Of a stretch of DNA of 34,141 nucleotides, positions 8,141 through 15,916 are shown one piece after another; position 1 is the stretch's first letter, and every line of letters starts with the position of its first letter. The translations under genes and the position numbers were made by a program. The notes beneath the pieces were generated by a model that worked only from the letters and a program-made list of their open reading frames with translations, made no database searches and was not told the origin of the DNA. Origin of the DNA: Lachnospiraceae bacterium. Lineage in GTDB: Bacteria; Bacillota; Clostridia; Lachnospirales; Lachnospiraceae. The stretch lies in the NCBI GenBank assembly GCA_910575475.1, contig CAJTGD010000051.1, positions 1 through 34,141 of the forward strand, given 5' to 3'.

Positions 8141-8480
8141 GACGTTCTCCTTTATTGCGTGGATTGACAGGTCTCTGCATAGGCTGTACGTATTATATGC
8201 GTGTCATATACATATGACGTATGTACAGTATACGTGTTCTTCTTGCATTGTACTGGTTTTTAATCCCAAAGAGGGTTTAATTCCCCGCAGCTTGCTGCGC
8301 AACAAACTAATGACGAACGAAGTGAGTCTCGGGCTGATACCCCGCAGCTTGCTGCGGGGAGTTTCATTAATGGTATGCATAGTGTGCGTACAGCTTATGT
8401 ATCAACCTGCTGTCAATGATTGGTTTACGGGTTACGAAGATGGAACCTGCTATTGATAGTTCCTTCTATCTTGCTAAAGT
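8141..8480. promoter_or_regulatory. Leader of the transfer operon with palindromes and paired GC-rich hairpins
   Basis: No credible gene. Reading rightwards there is GTCATAT-AC-ATATGAC (8203-8218) and an overlapping ACGTAT...ATACGT symmetry, both just upstream of the leftward operon and plausible operators. Then two copies of CCCCGCAGCTTGCTGCG occur (8283-8299 and 8340-8356), each able to fold on itself; the second closes with GGGG. Such paired hairpins look like remnants of IS200/IS605-type ends. Confidence 0.5.
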
Positions 8481-8487
8481 AAAAAAA

Positions 8488-8506
8488 GCACCCTGTATAG
8501 GTGCTG
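8488..8506 (-). terminator. Intrinsic terminator downstream of the LytTR gene
   Basis: AGCACC/GGTGCT stem with a 7-base loop, followed on the minus strand by a run of seven Ts. It lies about 170 bases past the LytTR stop. Confidence 0.7.
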
Positions 8507-8680
8507 TGAAAAGAAAAAACTTTAAGCAATACTATTATATCACACGGGGATATACGCGACAATCGCAGAACCGTGCCAATAAATGACAATTCCGTGCCAA
8601 CTTCGTCTAAGGGTCTTTGGAATAACAATCAAAAAGAAATAAAAGTCCCAATAATAGAAGTTTAACAATTTGAAAATATA

Positions 8681-9130
8681 TTATAAGATTTTAGAAACAT
8701 TATTATGAGTAAAGGCTATAAGTACTTTGGGGGCATAATGCTGACTCATGTGTAATCGAACATTATTAACTAAAGTAATAGTATTATTGCAAATGCTCCT
8801 AATTTTTTTTAAGGAAACAATGCAACTCTGATTACATTTTATAAATCCGTATGGAGATAGACGTTTTTGTTCTTCAGCTAAGGAACCATATTTTCTGTAG
8901 ATGCCATGTTGTGTATAGACACTAATAGCATGTGTTTTTATTTCAAGATAATAAATATCATCAATTTTGATTTTTGATATGGTCGATTTAGTTTTGCAAA
9001 CATATTCTGGTAACATAGTTGAATAACAAATCAAGGCTTTTTCTAAGCCCAAAACTCCATATTGATCTAGAAAAGGAATAAGAGTATCTTTTAGAGATTC
9101 GGTTTGAAACAATTCTTGTATCCAGTTCAT
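8681..9130 (-). CDS. LytTR-family DNA-binding regulator
   Basis: 149 residues. The C-terminal ~100 residues match the LytTR DNA-binding domain: IDDIYYLEIKTHAISVYTQHGIYRKYGSLAEE, then GFIKCNQSCIVSLKKI, then ITLVNNVRLHMSQHYAPKV. The N-terminal ~50 residues are short and lack a receiver aspartate, so this is a stand-alone regulator without a phosphorylation domain. Start ATG 9130 is preceded by AAAGGATG. Two direct repeats with the 21-bp phasing typical of LytTR sites lie in the divergent promoter region, making that promoter the likely target. Confidence 0.87.
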   Translation of the reverse strand: MNWIQELFQTESLKDTLIPFLDQYGVLGLEKALICYSTMLPEYVCKTKSTISKIKIDDIYYLEIKTHAISVYTQHGIYRKYGSLAEEQKRLSPYGFIKCNQSCIVSLKKIRSICNNTITLVNNVRLHMSQHYAPKVLIAFTHNNVSKIL

Positions 9131-9220
9131 TGTTTATTCATCCTTTTATACTTTCTATATATAAAGACAATTAGGAGCTTAAAAACTGACGGGATTTGGG
9201 AAAATTTTATAAAAAGATTT

Positions 9221-9255
9221 TTAATATGATGTACGAAGTGCTTAATATGATGTAC
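9221..9255 (+). promoter_or_regulatory. LytTR-type operator: two direct repeats 21 bp apart
   Basis: TTAATATGATGTAC occurs exactly twice, at 9221-9234 and 9242-9255, start-to-start 21 bp. This equals two turns of the helix and is the known arrangement for AgrA/ComE-type LytTR dimers. The second repeat ends five bases before a -35 box, the activator position. Confidence 0.82.
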
Positions 9256-9260
9256 ACGAT

Positions 9261-9289
9261 TTGTTGTAATATGAAAAAAATTGTATAAT
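9261..9289 (+). promoter_or_regulatory. Rightward promoter behind the LytTR operator
   Basis: TTGTTG (9261-9266), 17 bases, TATAAT (9284-9289). Perfect -10 and weak -35, as expected for a promoter that needs an activator bound to the adjacent repeats. Confidence 0.75.
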
Positions 9290-9339
9290 AAACATAAATA
9301 ATATATTTTGTTAAATTTATTGTTAAAAGGGGTGGAGGT

Positions 9340-9471
9340 GTGAAACAAATACATAGAGGGTATCCAAGAAATAAAGGGCATTGTAAACAAGCCTTTTTCT
9401 GGTGGATAAAAATTAAATACGGCACAACACCTAATCAAGCAGCAGGAACAGCCTTATTTTTGATGAGATAG
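9340..9471 (+). CDS. Putative 43-residue basic peptide under the LytTR promoter
   Basis: GTG start at 9340 with AAAAGGGG seven bases upstream; product rich in Lys/Arg and aromatic residues (AFFWWIKIKYG). It is the first open frame after the LytTR-controlled promoter, so it could be a signal or antimicrobial peptide. Caution: its last 12 codons run antisense to the C-terminal end of the decayed IS110 transposase, so it may be chimeric or a chance frame in the IS flank. I recognise no family. Confidence 0.3.
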   Translation: MKQIHRGYPRNKGHCKQAFFWWIKIKYGTTPNQAAGTALFLMR

Positions 9472-10305
9472 CTATATTGTTTAAGCAGATTAAGCGCCTG
9501 TGAAGTAGTCAATATCTTTGATTTGTTCACAGGACGTGATTTAAGGAAGCCCTCTGGTGTACATGGCTTTAAATCTGTGAGTATACGCAGATGGCAATGA
9601 TAGCTTTCTTGTGATTACGGTGTGTTTTATACGTCGATAACAGGCAGTAAATTCAGGATATTTTTTATTTAATCAAAGCGTTTGCAACTTGCGCCAAAAC
9701 CGATTTAAAATAAGAACCAACACAGAAAATCCTAGTGGATACGAAAGATTTCCCGTTCTATTTCTACTATGTGCATTTTTAATTCATTGATGTGATTTAA
9801 GCATTATCTGAATTTCACAGCTTGTTCCGTAGAATCGGTGCCATCAATAGTATCCTATATTTCTTTTATAGGGGTTCAGCATCTGCCATCTACGAATGAT
9901 GTTACATCAAAATTTTTCTAGGATGTTGTAAAATCTGTTCCGTGATGGAACAAGAAGATTTACCAAATATATCAGAGAAAACATCATCTAATTTTAAGTT
10001 AGATAGTCTTTCTTGTTGCCCTTTTAAGGTTTGGTATATTTGGAATGGGAAAGAGTAACCCAGATGTTATTCTTCTTCAAGATATTAAAAATAGAGATCC
10101 AATATTTACTGGTGGACACCATGCAAACATCATTACAGTCATATTTAGAAACCAATCACACAACTCTTGCAATCCTTTAGTAAAGGGAAAAGCAAGTCTG
10201 TTAATATTCTGTACGATTACTGGAATCAGTTATACCGATACAGGCAAAGGTATATGTTTTGTGGACATCAAGTCTGCAGCAGTTGTTTTTTAGAAATTTA
10301 AACGA
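9435..10305 (-). pseudogene. Decayed IS110-family transposase
   Basis: Minus-strand translation in shifting frames gives a recognisable DEDD transposase. It begins with RLDVHKTYTFACIGITDSSNRTEY near 10290. Next come KYWI and FNILKKNNIWVTLSH, then LSNLKLDDVFSDIFGKSS and ITEQILQHP near 9980. The C-terminal part has AQVANALIK, KKYPEFTACYRRIK, PEGFLKSRPVNKSK and TSQALNLLK, stopping at 9435. There are several stops and frameshifts, and the middle of the protein is deleted. It is inactive and marks old insertion between the LytTR promoter and the defence-like operon. Confidence 0.85.
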
Positions 10306-10628
10306 CAATAAAATAACCTCCTGAAACTTTATAGTTATAAGATTGACAGTGACTGGCTGTCTGGAAAAATCGAGTCGACTTTGGAAGAGATAAGTTTACG
10401 GACTACGGTAACGCGCCAATCATGATGACTTAATAGATGACCAACAATATATGAAAGTGCGAGGTCGCCGATATACAGTCCCGCCACTTATTTCCACATA
10501 TTCTGTAGTGTGTCAGTCTTATAAAAGAACTATATCAGAAGAAAATCAGAATAGAAAATAAAAAGCGAAAGTTAGCCAACATATTTCATGACGCATTGGT
10601 GCCTTTCGCAGAAAGGCGAATTATAAAA
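10306..10628. other. Gene-free leader of the NUDIX/GK operon
   Basis: I see no coding sequence. The left part probably belongs to the IS110 flank. At the right end GCCTTTC-GCA-GAAAGGC (10601-10617) forms a perfect 7-bp hairpin 11 bases before the start codon at 10629. The hairpin contains the only purine-rich candidate ribosome site (GAAAGG), so it could modulate translation of the first gene. Confidence 0.5.
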
Positions 10629-12536
10629 ATGGAAAATAATTTAAGATTTGTAGATAAGGGAAGTTTATTAGAGGCTATTTCACAATCACAAAAAGAAATC
10701 ATTCTTTTAGGTACAACTGCCTTTAATCTTCCGTGGTCCAAAGATGGATTTTTGAAAGATCTATACAATAAGTATTCAAACGGAAATTTTCGCATTGAAA
10801 TATATGCTGAATCCACACCACTACTTGAATCAATATCATTAACATCTAAATTAAGGGGAATGGATAAAGAATATCCAATTGCTTTGTTAATGGAAGCGCG
10901 GTCTAATGCGACTACAAAATTACGAGAATACTTTTTGTCAAGCTATGCAAAAGGAAATACTGCCAAAGGAGTGTTTGGAAATTTTGAACCTGTAGAAGAT
11001 ATATGTAGGAACAAACTAGACGCTGTTTATGAAGAAAAATATATTTTTTATGTATGTAAAGAATTAATTTCTCAAAATGTTTCAGAAAGAGAATTGATAG
11101 ATGATATAAAAAATAATTTATTATATAAATATACAAGTGAAATGAATCAAGCGTTTAATAAAAGTGATTTACTTGCATATTGTATTGAAAATCAAGATTA
11201 TTATAGTCTAAGTAATTCAAATAATTTATATAAAGAAGTAATCCAAAATCGACTAAAAGAATTATTACAAGAAATTGAATCATTAAAAGATTTAATTCAA
11301 TTTGTAAAAACAAATATTGAAATTCCATTTGAGGAAATAATTAATTCGAAGACATTTACAATACCATTTAGACTAGAGACAAAAAAGGTTCGAAAATATT
11401 GTTTAGAATGTGTATTAGACGTATTAGTAAAAAGAATGAAAGATTATAAATTGATTAAAGATTATTCTTCGAAAGAAGCATATTCTGAGCGACACATGCA
11501 ATTGGAAAATTTATCTTTGCAAATGGAATATAAACAAAGACTTATTATAAAAACTCTTTATCACCCTTTTTCTATTCAAATGATTAAAATTGATGATTCT
11601 TATTTTGCTAATTTGGATCCAATTCATCATTTTGATGTAAATAAATTTTTATATATGGGAGATGTTAGTTTGGAGGAAAATGAAGATATTTACCGTTATC
11701 ATTTATTTGAAGAATATGTAAAGTATTTTAATTCATATTGTTCCTCTACATATTGTATTGAAGAAACAAAAAAAGGAAATAGAAAAGAGGTTATATATAA
11801 TTATACAGCAGATCATGTGATGCTTGGACAAATGCCAAGAGATTCTTTTTATGGCAGTGATAATTATAAACTTGTAATGTGGGCGTTAATTTTCGACAGA
11901 GAAGGACGCATCCTTATTCATAAACGTAGCATAAACGCAAAAGATAACCAAGGTATGTGGGATAAGTCTGTAGGTGGTCATATTTCATTAAATGATTATG
12001 ATACAATTACTGGGGCTTCACGTGAAATTGCAGAAGAATTATATACTTGTGAAGAGGCAGAACAAGGACACTCAAAAAATGATGGGTGGACAGCCATTAA
12101 TAAGGACAAAATTATTTATCTAGGTAAATGGAAAGAATCAAGGTATCCTAATTTCGCAACTAGCTTAGTACTAGAACCTGATGAATTTTATAGTTTTAGC
12201 TTTAATAGTCGATTGACTGCACAACCTATTGATTCTATGCGAATTCTTCCAGATGGAACACAGATTAAGGCAAAGTGTTTTGTTGATTTGTATTTTGTAA
12301 TAACATCAGAAAGATTTGATCTCTCTGAGCTTAAAAATTCAGACTATTTAGTTTTATTTCCATATCAAATAAAGCAATTTGCAAAAGCAGGTTTGCTTCC
12401 AAAAGAAGTTAGTGAAAAAGAAGCGGGTGCGTTTGAAGTTACACCAGACTTACAATACATGCTAGATTCGCCAGAATGGGATAATGAAATTACAAAATTT
12501 TCACTTCGAGTAAAAGAAGCATTTGAAAATTGTTAA
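10629..12536 (+). CDS. PLD-like/NUDIX fusion protein of a putative defence operon
   Basis: 635 residues from ATG 10629. A frame extension to a TTG at 10596 crosses the hairpin and is unlikely. Residues 1-65 (KEIILLGTTAFNLPW...FRIEIYAES) and 300-370 (MIKIDDSYFANL...YRYHLFEEYVKYF) look like two halves of a phospholipase-D-like sensor fold without HKD motifs, separated by a helical region of about 230 residues. Residues ~412-570 are a NUDIX hydrolase domain: GGHISLNDYD...REIAEE (449-470). Compared with the Gx5Ex7REUxEExGU box, the first Glu is Asp and one residue is inserted; the REIAEE metal-binding helix is intact. The region preceding it (LIHKRSxNAKDNQGMWDKSVGGH) recalls IPP-isomerase-type NUDIX proteins. 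First gene of a four-gene operon, 23 bases before the next. Substrate unknown. Confidence 0.75.
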   Translation: MENNLRFVDKGSLLEAISQSQKEIILLGTTAFNLPWSKDGFLKDLYNKYSNGNFRIEIYAESTPLLESISLTSKLRGMDKEYPIALLMEARSNATTKLREYFLSSYAKGNTAKGVFGNFEPVEDICRNKLDAVYEEKYIFYVCKELISQNVSERELIDDIKNNLLYKYTSEMNQAFNKSDLLAYCIENQDYYSLSNSNNLYKEVIQNRLKELLQEIESLKDLIQFVKTNIEIPFEEIINSKTFTIPFRLETKKVRKYCLECVLDVLVKRMKDYKLIKDYSSKEAYSERHMQLENLSLQMEYKQRLIIKTLYHPFSIQMIKIDDSYFANLDPIHHFDVNKFLYMGDVSLEENEDIYRYHLFEEYVKYFNSYCSSTYCIEETKKGNRKEVIYNYTADHVMLGQMPRDSFYGSDNYKLVMWALIFDREGRILIHKRSINAKDNQGMWDKSVGGHISLNDYDTITGASREIAEELYTCEEAEQGHSKNDGWTAINKDKIIYLGKWKESRYPNFATSLVLEPDEFYSFSFNSRLTAQPIDSMRILPDGTQIKAKCFVDLYFVITSERFDLSELKNSDYLVLFPYQIKQFAKAGLLPKEVSEKEAGAFEVTPDLQYMLDSPEWDNEITKFSLRVKEAFENC

Positions 12537-12559
12537 AAAGTACAGAGGAGGAGAGTGAA

Positions 12560-14524
12560 ATGACAACTCCTGAAGAAATTTGTCCATCATTTATAATTAC
12601 ACTTACAGGACCATCTATGTGCGGAAAGTCTTATGTTATTGAGTATATTAAGAATTTAGAAAACATATTATATAAGGAAGAACATATTATCTTTTCACCT
12701 ATATGCATTTCTAAATATACAACACGTCCATATAGAACAGAAGAAATTAAAAAGCAACTAGAGGAAATAGAAAATGATGTTATTTCTTGTGAAGATTTAC
12801 CAGATGATTGTGATTTTATATACCAGACATATGGCAATAAATATGGATTTTCAAGTAAGAAATTGGAAGAACTATTAGCAAAAGGGAAAATACCAGTAGT
12901 AATTATTAATGATGTACGTGTTGTGGAAGAAGTAAAAAAAAGCTTTCCGCAAAAAGTATTGGCGCTATTTTTATTTAGAGAAGTGCCTAAATTATCATCT
13001 TTTCAAAATGTTTCGGAAAAGAGAGGAAATGTTTCTGAAGAACAAATATTACAACGTTACAATAAATCCATTGCAATTTTTCGAACATATATTGAAAATA
13101 TTGCATTGTTTAATCGAGTAATTTTAAATCCTAAAGAACAAAGAAAAACTGAAAATTATGCGCAAATACAAATAAGAAATGTTATCATGGGTGTGATAAC
13201 AGGAAAAATAAAATTAAATAAAAAAAGTAAAAATGGCTCAAAACTTTTTATAATATCTGGAAATGCTGCTTCGGGAAAAGATGAGATTATTCAAGCTGTA
13301 AATGAAATGGGTAGTTTACAAGGAAGTATCATTCCTAAATATACTTCTCGTATGCAAGATGAGACGGATGGTAATGAAATGATTTGTAAATATATACCTA
13401 AAAAGGAGTTATTAGATAAATATGAGATAGAATATCAGTGTGAATTTGAGAAGAAAAAAGTGAGTTTTATAGATAGGGAAAAACATGCAGGAAATAATGT
13501 TGAGAAAAGGACGCAAGCCCTAGAGATAAATTTATCTGAAAAAAGGAAAATTAGAACAGCGAGTAGAAGGTTTTGGGATTCTGTTGAAGAAGAAAGAGAA
13601 AAACAAAAAAATAATTTAAGAACTAGGATATTAAATGAATCTATACCAGAGAAAAAAATTAGCAATAAGGAGTTATTTAAAATGTCTTTTGATGAGCTGT
13701 TTGATATGTATTGTAAAGAAGGATATCACAAGAACGATATTGATCCAATAGATTTTCTGAAAAAGACAAAAATTAACGAGCAAGATCTTATAAATTTAAT
13801 ATTAAAAGAGACTAATGTAGAAAATAATGTTACAAAAGAGAAACTTAAAGAACTAAATGAAAACGAATTATGGAAATTATATGAAAAGGATGGTTTTCAC
13901 GATGATTCAGTAGATGTGTGCTTATTAAAAAGGTCGTTTCAAAACGAATTTTTGGAAAAATTTTATGATAAAAATCCAGAATATATTATAGATTTAGAAA
14001 AAGTACGTGAAGATTATTCAAACGAAATAGAGTTGATGATAAAAGGACAGAAGTTTGGTATGACAGGTCCTGCATATTATATAGAGTATAATAATTATGG
14101 GTGGATAATGTATGAAAATAACCAAACATTATATGCTTTTAAAGTTTGCAGGATTCAAAAAGAATTAAATAAAAAAGTTTCAATACATCTTGAAAAAATG
14201 AAAAAGGCAAATAAACATTGCGTACTTGTTGCAAGCTTGATTGATATATTTGCATTATGTAAAGAATGGTTTGGGGACGATATAGTAACAGTATTTGCTT
14301 ATTCTGAAATAAGTTCTGAAGAATTCGAAAAAAACTCTAAAGCTGGAACAGTAACAAGAAAATTAATTAATTTTGAACAAGAAATTGAGAAGTATTCAAG
14401 GTATATAGCATATTTTGATCATGTTACTATTTATGCAGAATCAGAAATGGCTAAAAAAAATGGTGGAAAAAAAGAGGAGTTAATTGATCAAATTTTTCGC
14501 CTTTTTCGTTACTATTCAAAATAA
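12560..14524 (+). CDS. Double guanylate-kinase-like protein with insertion domain
   Basis: 654 residues from ATG 12560, chosen for the AGGAGGA site upstream. Domain GK1 (~10-215): P-loop GPSMCGKS (17-24), GMP-binding-like KYTTRPYRTEE (52-62), GNKYGFSS (92-99), and an Arg-rich lid region near 155-190. Domain GK2 starts at ~228: GNAASGKD (234-241), in which the usual Ser/Thr after GK is Asp, then PKYTSRMQDETDGNE. GK2 is interrupted by a ~220-residue, highly charged, partly coiled-coil insertion. The insertion holds two copies of an ELxxxYxxxGxHxxxxDxxxL motif (residues ~379-400 and ~435-456). GK2 seems to resume at ~500 (FGMTGPAYYIEY...VTVFAYSE). It may phosphorylate or merely bind a nucleotide. 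Not a housekeeping Gmk. Confidence 0.75.
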   Translation: MTTPEEICPSFIITLTGPSMCGKSYVIEYIKNLENILYKEEHIIFSPICISKYTTRPYRTEEIKKQLEEIENDVISCEDLPDDCDFIYQTYGNKYGFSSKKLEELLAKGKIPVVIINDVRVVEEVKKSFPQKVLALFLFREVPKLSSFQNVSEKRGNVSEEQILQRYNKSIAIFRTYIENIALFNRVILNPKEQRKTENYAQIQIRNVIMGVITGKIKLNKKSKNGSKLFIISGNAASGKDEIIQAVNEMGSLQGSIIPKYTSRMQDETDGNEMICKYIPKKELLDKYEIEYQCEFEKKKVSFIDREKHAGNNVEKRTQALEINLSEKRKIRTASRRFWDSVEEEREKQKNNLRTRILNESIPEKKISNKELFKMSFDELFDMYCKEGYHKNDIDPIDFLKKTKINEQDLINLILKETNVENNVTKEKLKELNENELWKLYEKDGFHDDSVDVCLLKRSFQNEFLEKFYDKNPEYIIDLEKVREDYSNEIELMIKGQKFGMTGPAYYIEYNNYGWIMYENNQTLYAFKVCRIQKELNKKVSIHLEKMKKANKHCVLVASLIDIFALCKEWFGDDIVTVFAYSEISSEEFEKNSKAGTVTRKLINFEQEIEKYSRYIAYFDHVTIYAESEMAKKNGGKKEELIDQIFRLFRYYSK

Positions 14525-14553
14525 TAAATTTAAGAAGGTGAAACTTAAAGTTT

Positions 14554-15273
14554 ATGCATAAATTATTTATTTTATCAGGATCTTCCGGTGTAGGAAAATC
14601 AACATTATTAAATAAATTAGTACAAGAAGGTTTATGTGATAGTATTCCTAAATATTCAAATAGAAGAAATTTTAGTACAGTTGATGATGTAATATCTGTA
14701 GAAGACTCAAAAAGTGGTGCGTGCGATTTAGTTTACAATATGTATGGAAATTGGTATGGTTTTAATTCTGAAACCCTTGTAGAACGTGTTTGCAATAAAA
14801 ATCAAATATTAATTACAAACGACGAAGAAACGATCAAAAAAATCAGAAACTTATTAAAAAAGAATGTGGTTGTTATTTATATAGTGTCTGATGTAGGGAA
14901 AAATCAATTGATGAAAATTTACCAAAATCGATATGGTTATCCTTCGATAAAAGATGTTACAGATGAAATAAATGAAGAGATAGAAATGTGCCAAAAGATG
15001 GTTATTAATGATAATCCGAAGGGTTTAATTAAATGTATAGAAAATATCAATTGTCATATTGAAAGTATCATGTATCGTGATGAAGAATTTAAATTGCGTT
15101 ATAATAGTATTAAACAAAGAATTAAAAAGTATACAGATAATATTTTGTTATATGATTATGTAGTGATGAATTTTTACTCAGAAAATACTTCGATGTACGC
15201 TATAGATTTTGCGTATGATCAAATAAAACAAATAGTAAAAGAAGAATCCAAAGGAGAAAAAATATATGAATAA
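14554..15273 (+). CDS. Guanylate-kinase-like protein
   Basis: 239 residues with a canonical P-loop GSSGVGKST (9-17). PKYSNRRNFSTVDD (32-45) follows at the position where guanylate kinases bind GMP, with NRR replacing TRxPR. GNWYGFNS (65-72) and a NDEE segment come next, then a helical C-terminal half (125-239) longer than in Gmk. It shares the PKY(S/T)xR and GNxYGFxS marks with the double-domain neighbour, so the three GK domains of the operon are probably paralogues. AAGGTG lies 13 bases before ATG 14554. Its end overlaps the next gene by 8 bases. Confidence 0.78.
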   Translation: MHKLFILSGSSGVGKSTLLNKLVQEGLCDSIPKYSNRRNFSTVDDVISVEDSKSGACDLVYNMYGNWYGFNSETLVERVCNKNQILITNDEETIKKIRNLLKKNVVVIYIVSDVGKNQLMKIYQNRYGYPSIKDVTDEINEEIEMCQKMVINDNPKGLIKCIENINCHIESIMYRDEEFKLRYNSIKQRIKKYTDNILLYDYVVMNFYSENTSMYAIDFAYDQIKQIVKEESKGEKIYE

Positions 15274-15868
15274 TTTGATTTCATTTATTTTAGGTGTGTT
15301 AAGTTCCTTGGCGGCATCTTATATTTTATACTTGCTTGGTTTTTTTTCAAAATTAGTTCCGCCCAAATTAAGAAAGAGTTTTGATCGAGAATTTCGTAAC
15401 CAAAGACGTGCTTTAAAATCGATAAAGAAAGATGCAAAAACCTCTAGTAGTATGAGAGTTTTCTGTATGAAGGGAGATACTTTTTCTAGTCCAGGGAAAG
15501 CAGGAGAGTTACATTCTCTTTTATTAAATGGCCCAACGAAACAAAAATATCTTATTTCGGATCCTGATAACTTATATGTTATTAAAAGAGGACAAGAGTT
15601 GGGAAATAATAATTTGAAAATGGGAATTGAAAATTCGCTTGGATGTTTTGACGAAATAGCAAAGAAAAATGATAATATAAAAATTGTTAAACATAATGAA
15701 ATTCTTAGATTTCGTTTAATTATATTTGATGAATGTTTATATTTATCTTTTCAATCTACTGATATACCAGGAAGCAAAAGTCCAATGCAAAGATATAAAA
15801 AATCTAGTTCTGGATATTCGGCTTTGGAAGCTTATTTTGAAGATACTTGGAAAAAATATGATATTTAA
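15266..15868 (+). CDS. Membrane-anchored PLD-like protein, possible effector
   Basis: 200 residues. One N-terminal membrane helix (about 4-28: LISFILGVLSSLAASYILYLLGFF) is followed by a basic stretch and a cytoplasmic domain. The domain's strands MRVFCMKGDTF, KYLISDPDN and FRLIIFDECLYLSFQ match the layout of a phospholipase-D-like fold lacking HxK catalytic residues. A membrane tether coupled to a putative ligand-sensing domain is a layout seen in abortive-infection effectors, but no catalytic site is seen. AAAGGAG precedes ATG 15266 inside the upstream gene, so translation is coupled. Confidence 0.65.
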   Translation: MNNLISFILGVLSSLAASYILYLLGFFSKLVPPKLRKSFDREFRNQRRALKSIKKDAKTSSSMRVFCMKGDTFSSPGKAGELHSLLLNGPTKQKYLISDPDNLYVIKRGQELGNNNLKMGIENSLGCFDEIAKKNDNIKIVKHNEILRFRLIIFDECLYLSFQSTDIPGSKSPMQRYKKSSSGYSALEAYFEDTWKKYDI

Positions 15869-15908
15869 TGTCTTTAGATTTAATTGTAGTAGGAGTTTGT
15901 TGGGATAA

Positions 15909-15916
15909 TATTTAAT
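15909..15916. repeat. Left target-site duplication of the IS1595-family element
   Basis: TATTTAAT here is repeated at 17054-17061 on the other side of the insertion; 8 bp is the family's usual length. Confidence 0.9.

Noticed and set aside
8283..8359. Possible CRISPR-like repeats
   Set aside because: Only two copies of a self-complementary unit, with no regular spacers and no cas genes.
8139..8456. 105-residue plus-strand frame in the transfer-operon leader
   Set aside because: It translates the palindromes and hairpin repeats and has no ribosome site or protein-like composition.
9127..9438. Minus-strand frames between LytTR and the IS110 remnant
   Set aside because: Extremely AT-rich, no family resemblance, and they cover the LytTR operator and promoter.
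10045..10293. 82-residue plus-strand frame
   Set aside because: It is antisense to the decayed IS110 transposase, whose conserved motifs read on the minus strand.
12560..15273. Housekeeping guanylate kinase (gmk)
   Set aside because: Lengths, the degenerate P-loop, the insertion, the altered GMP-binding motif and the operon context differ from Gmk.
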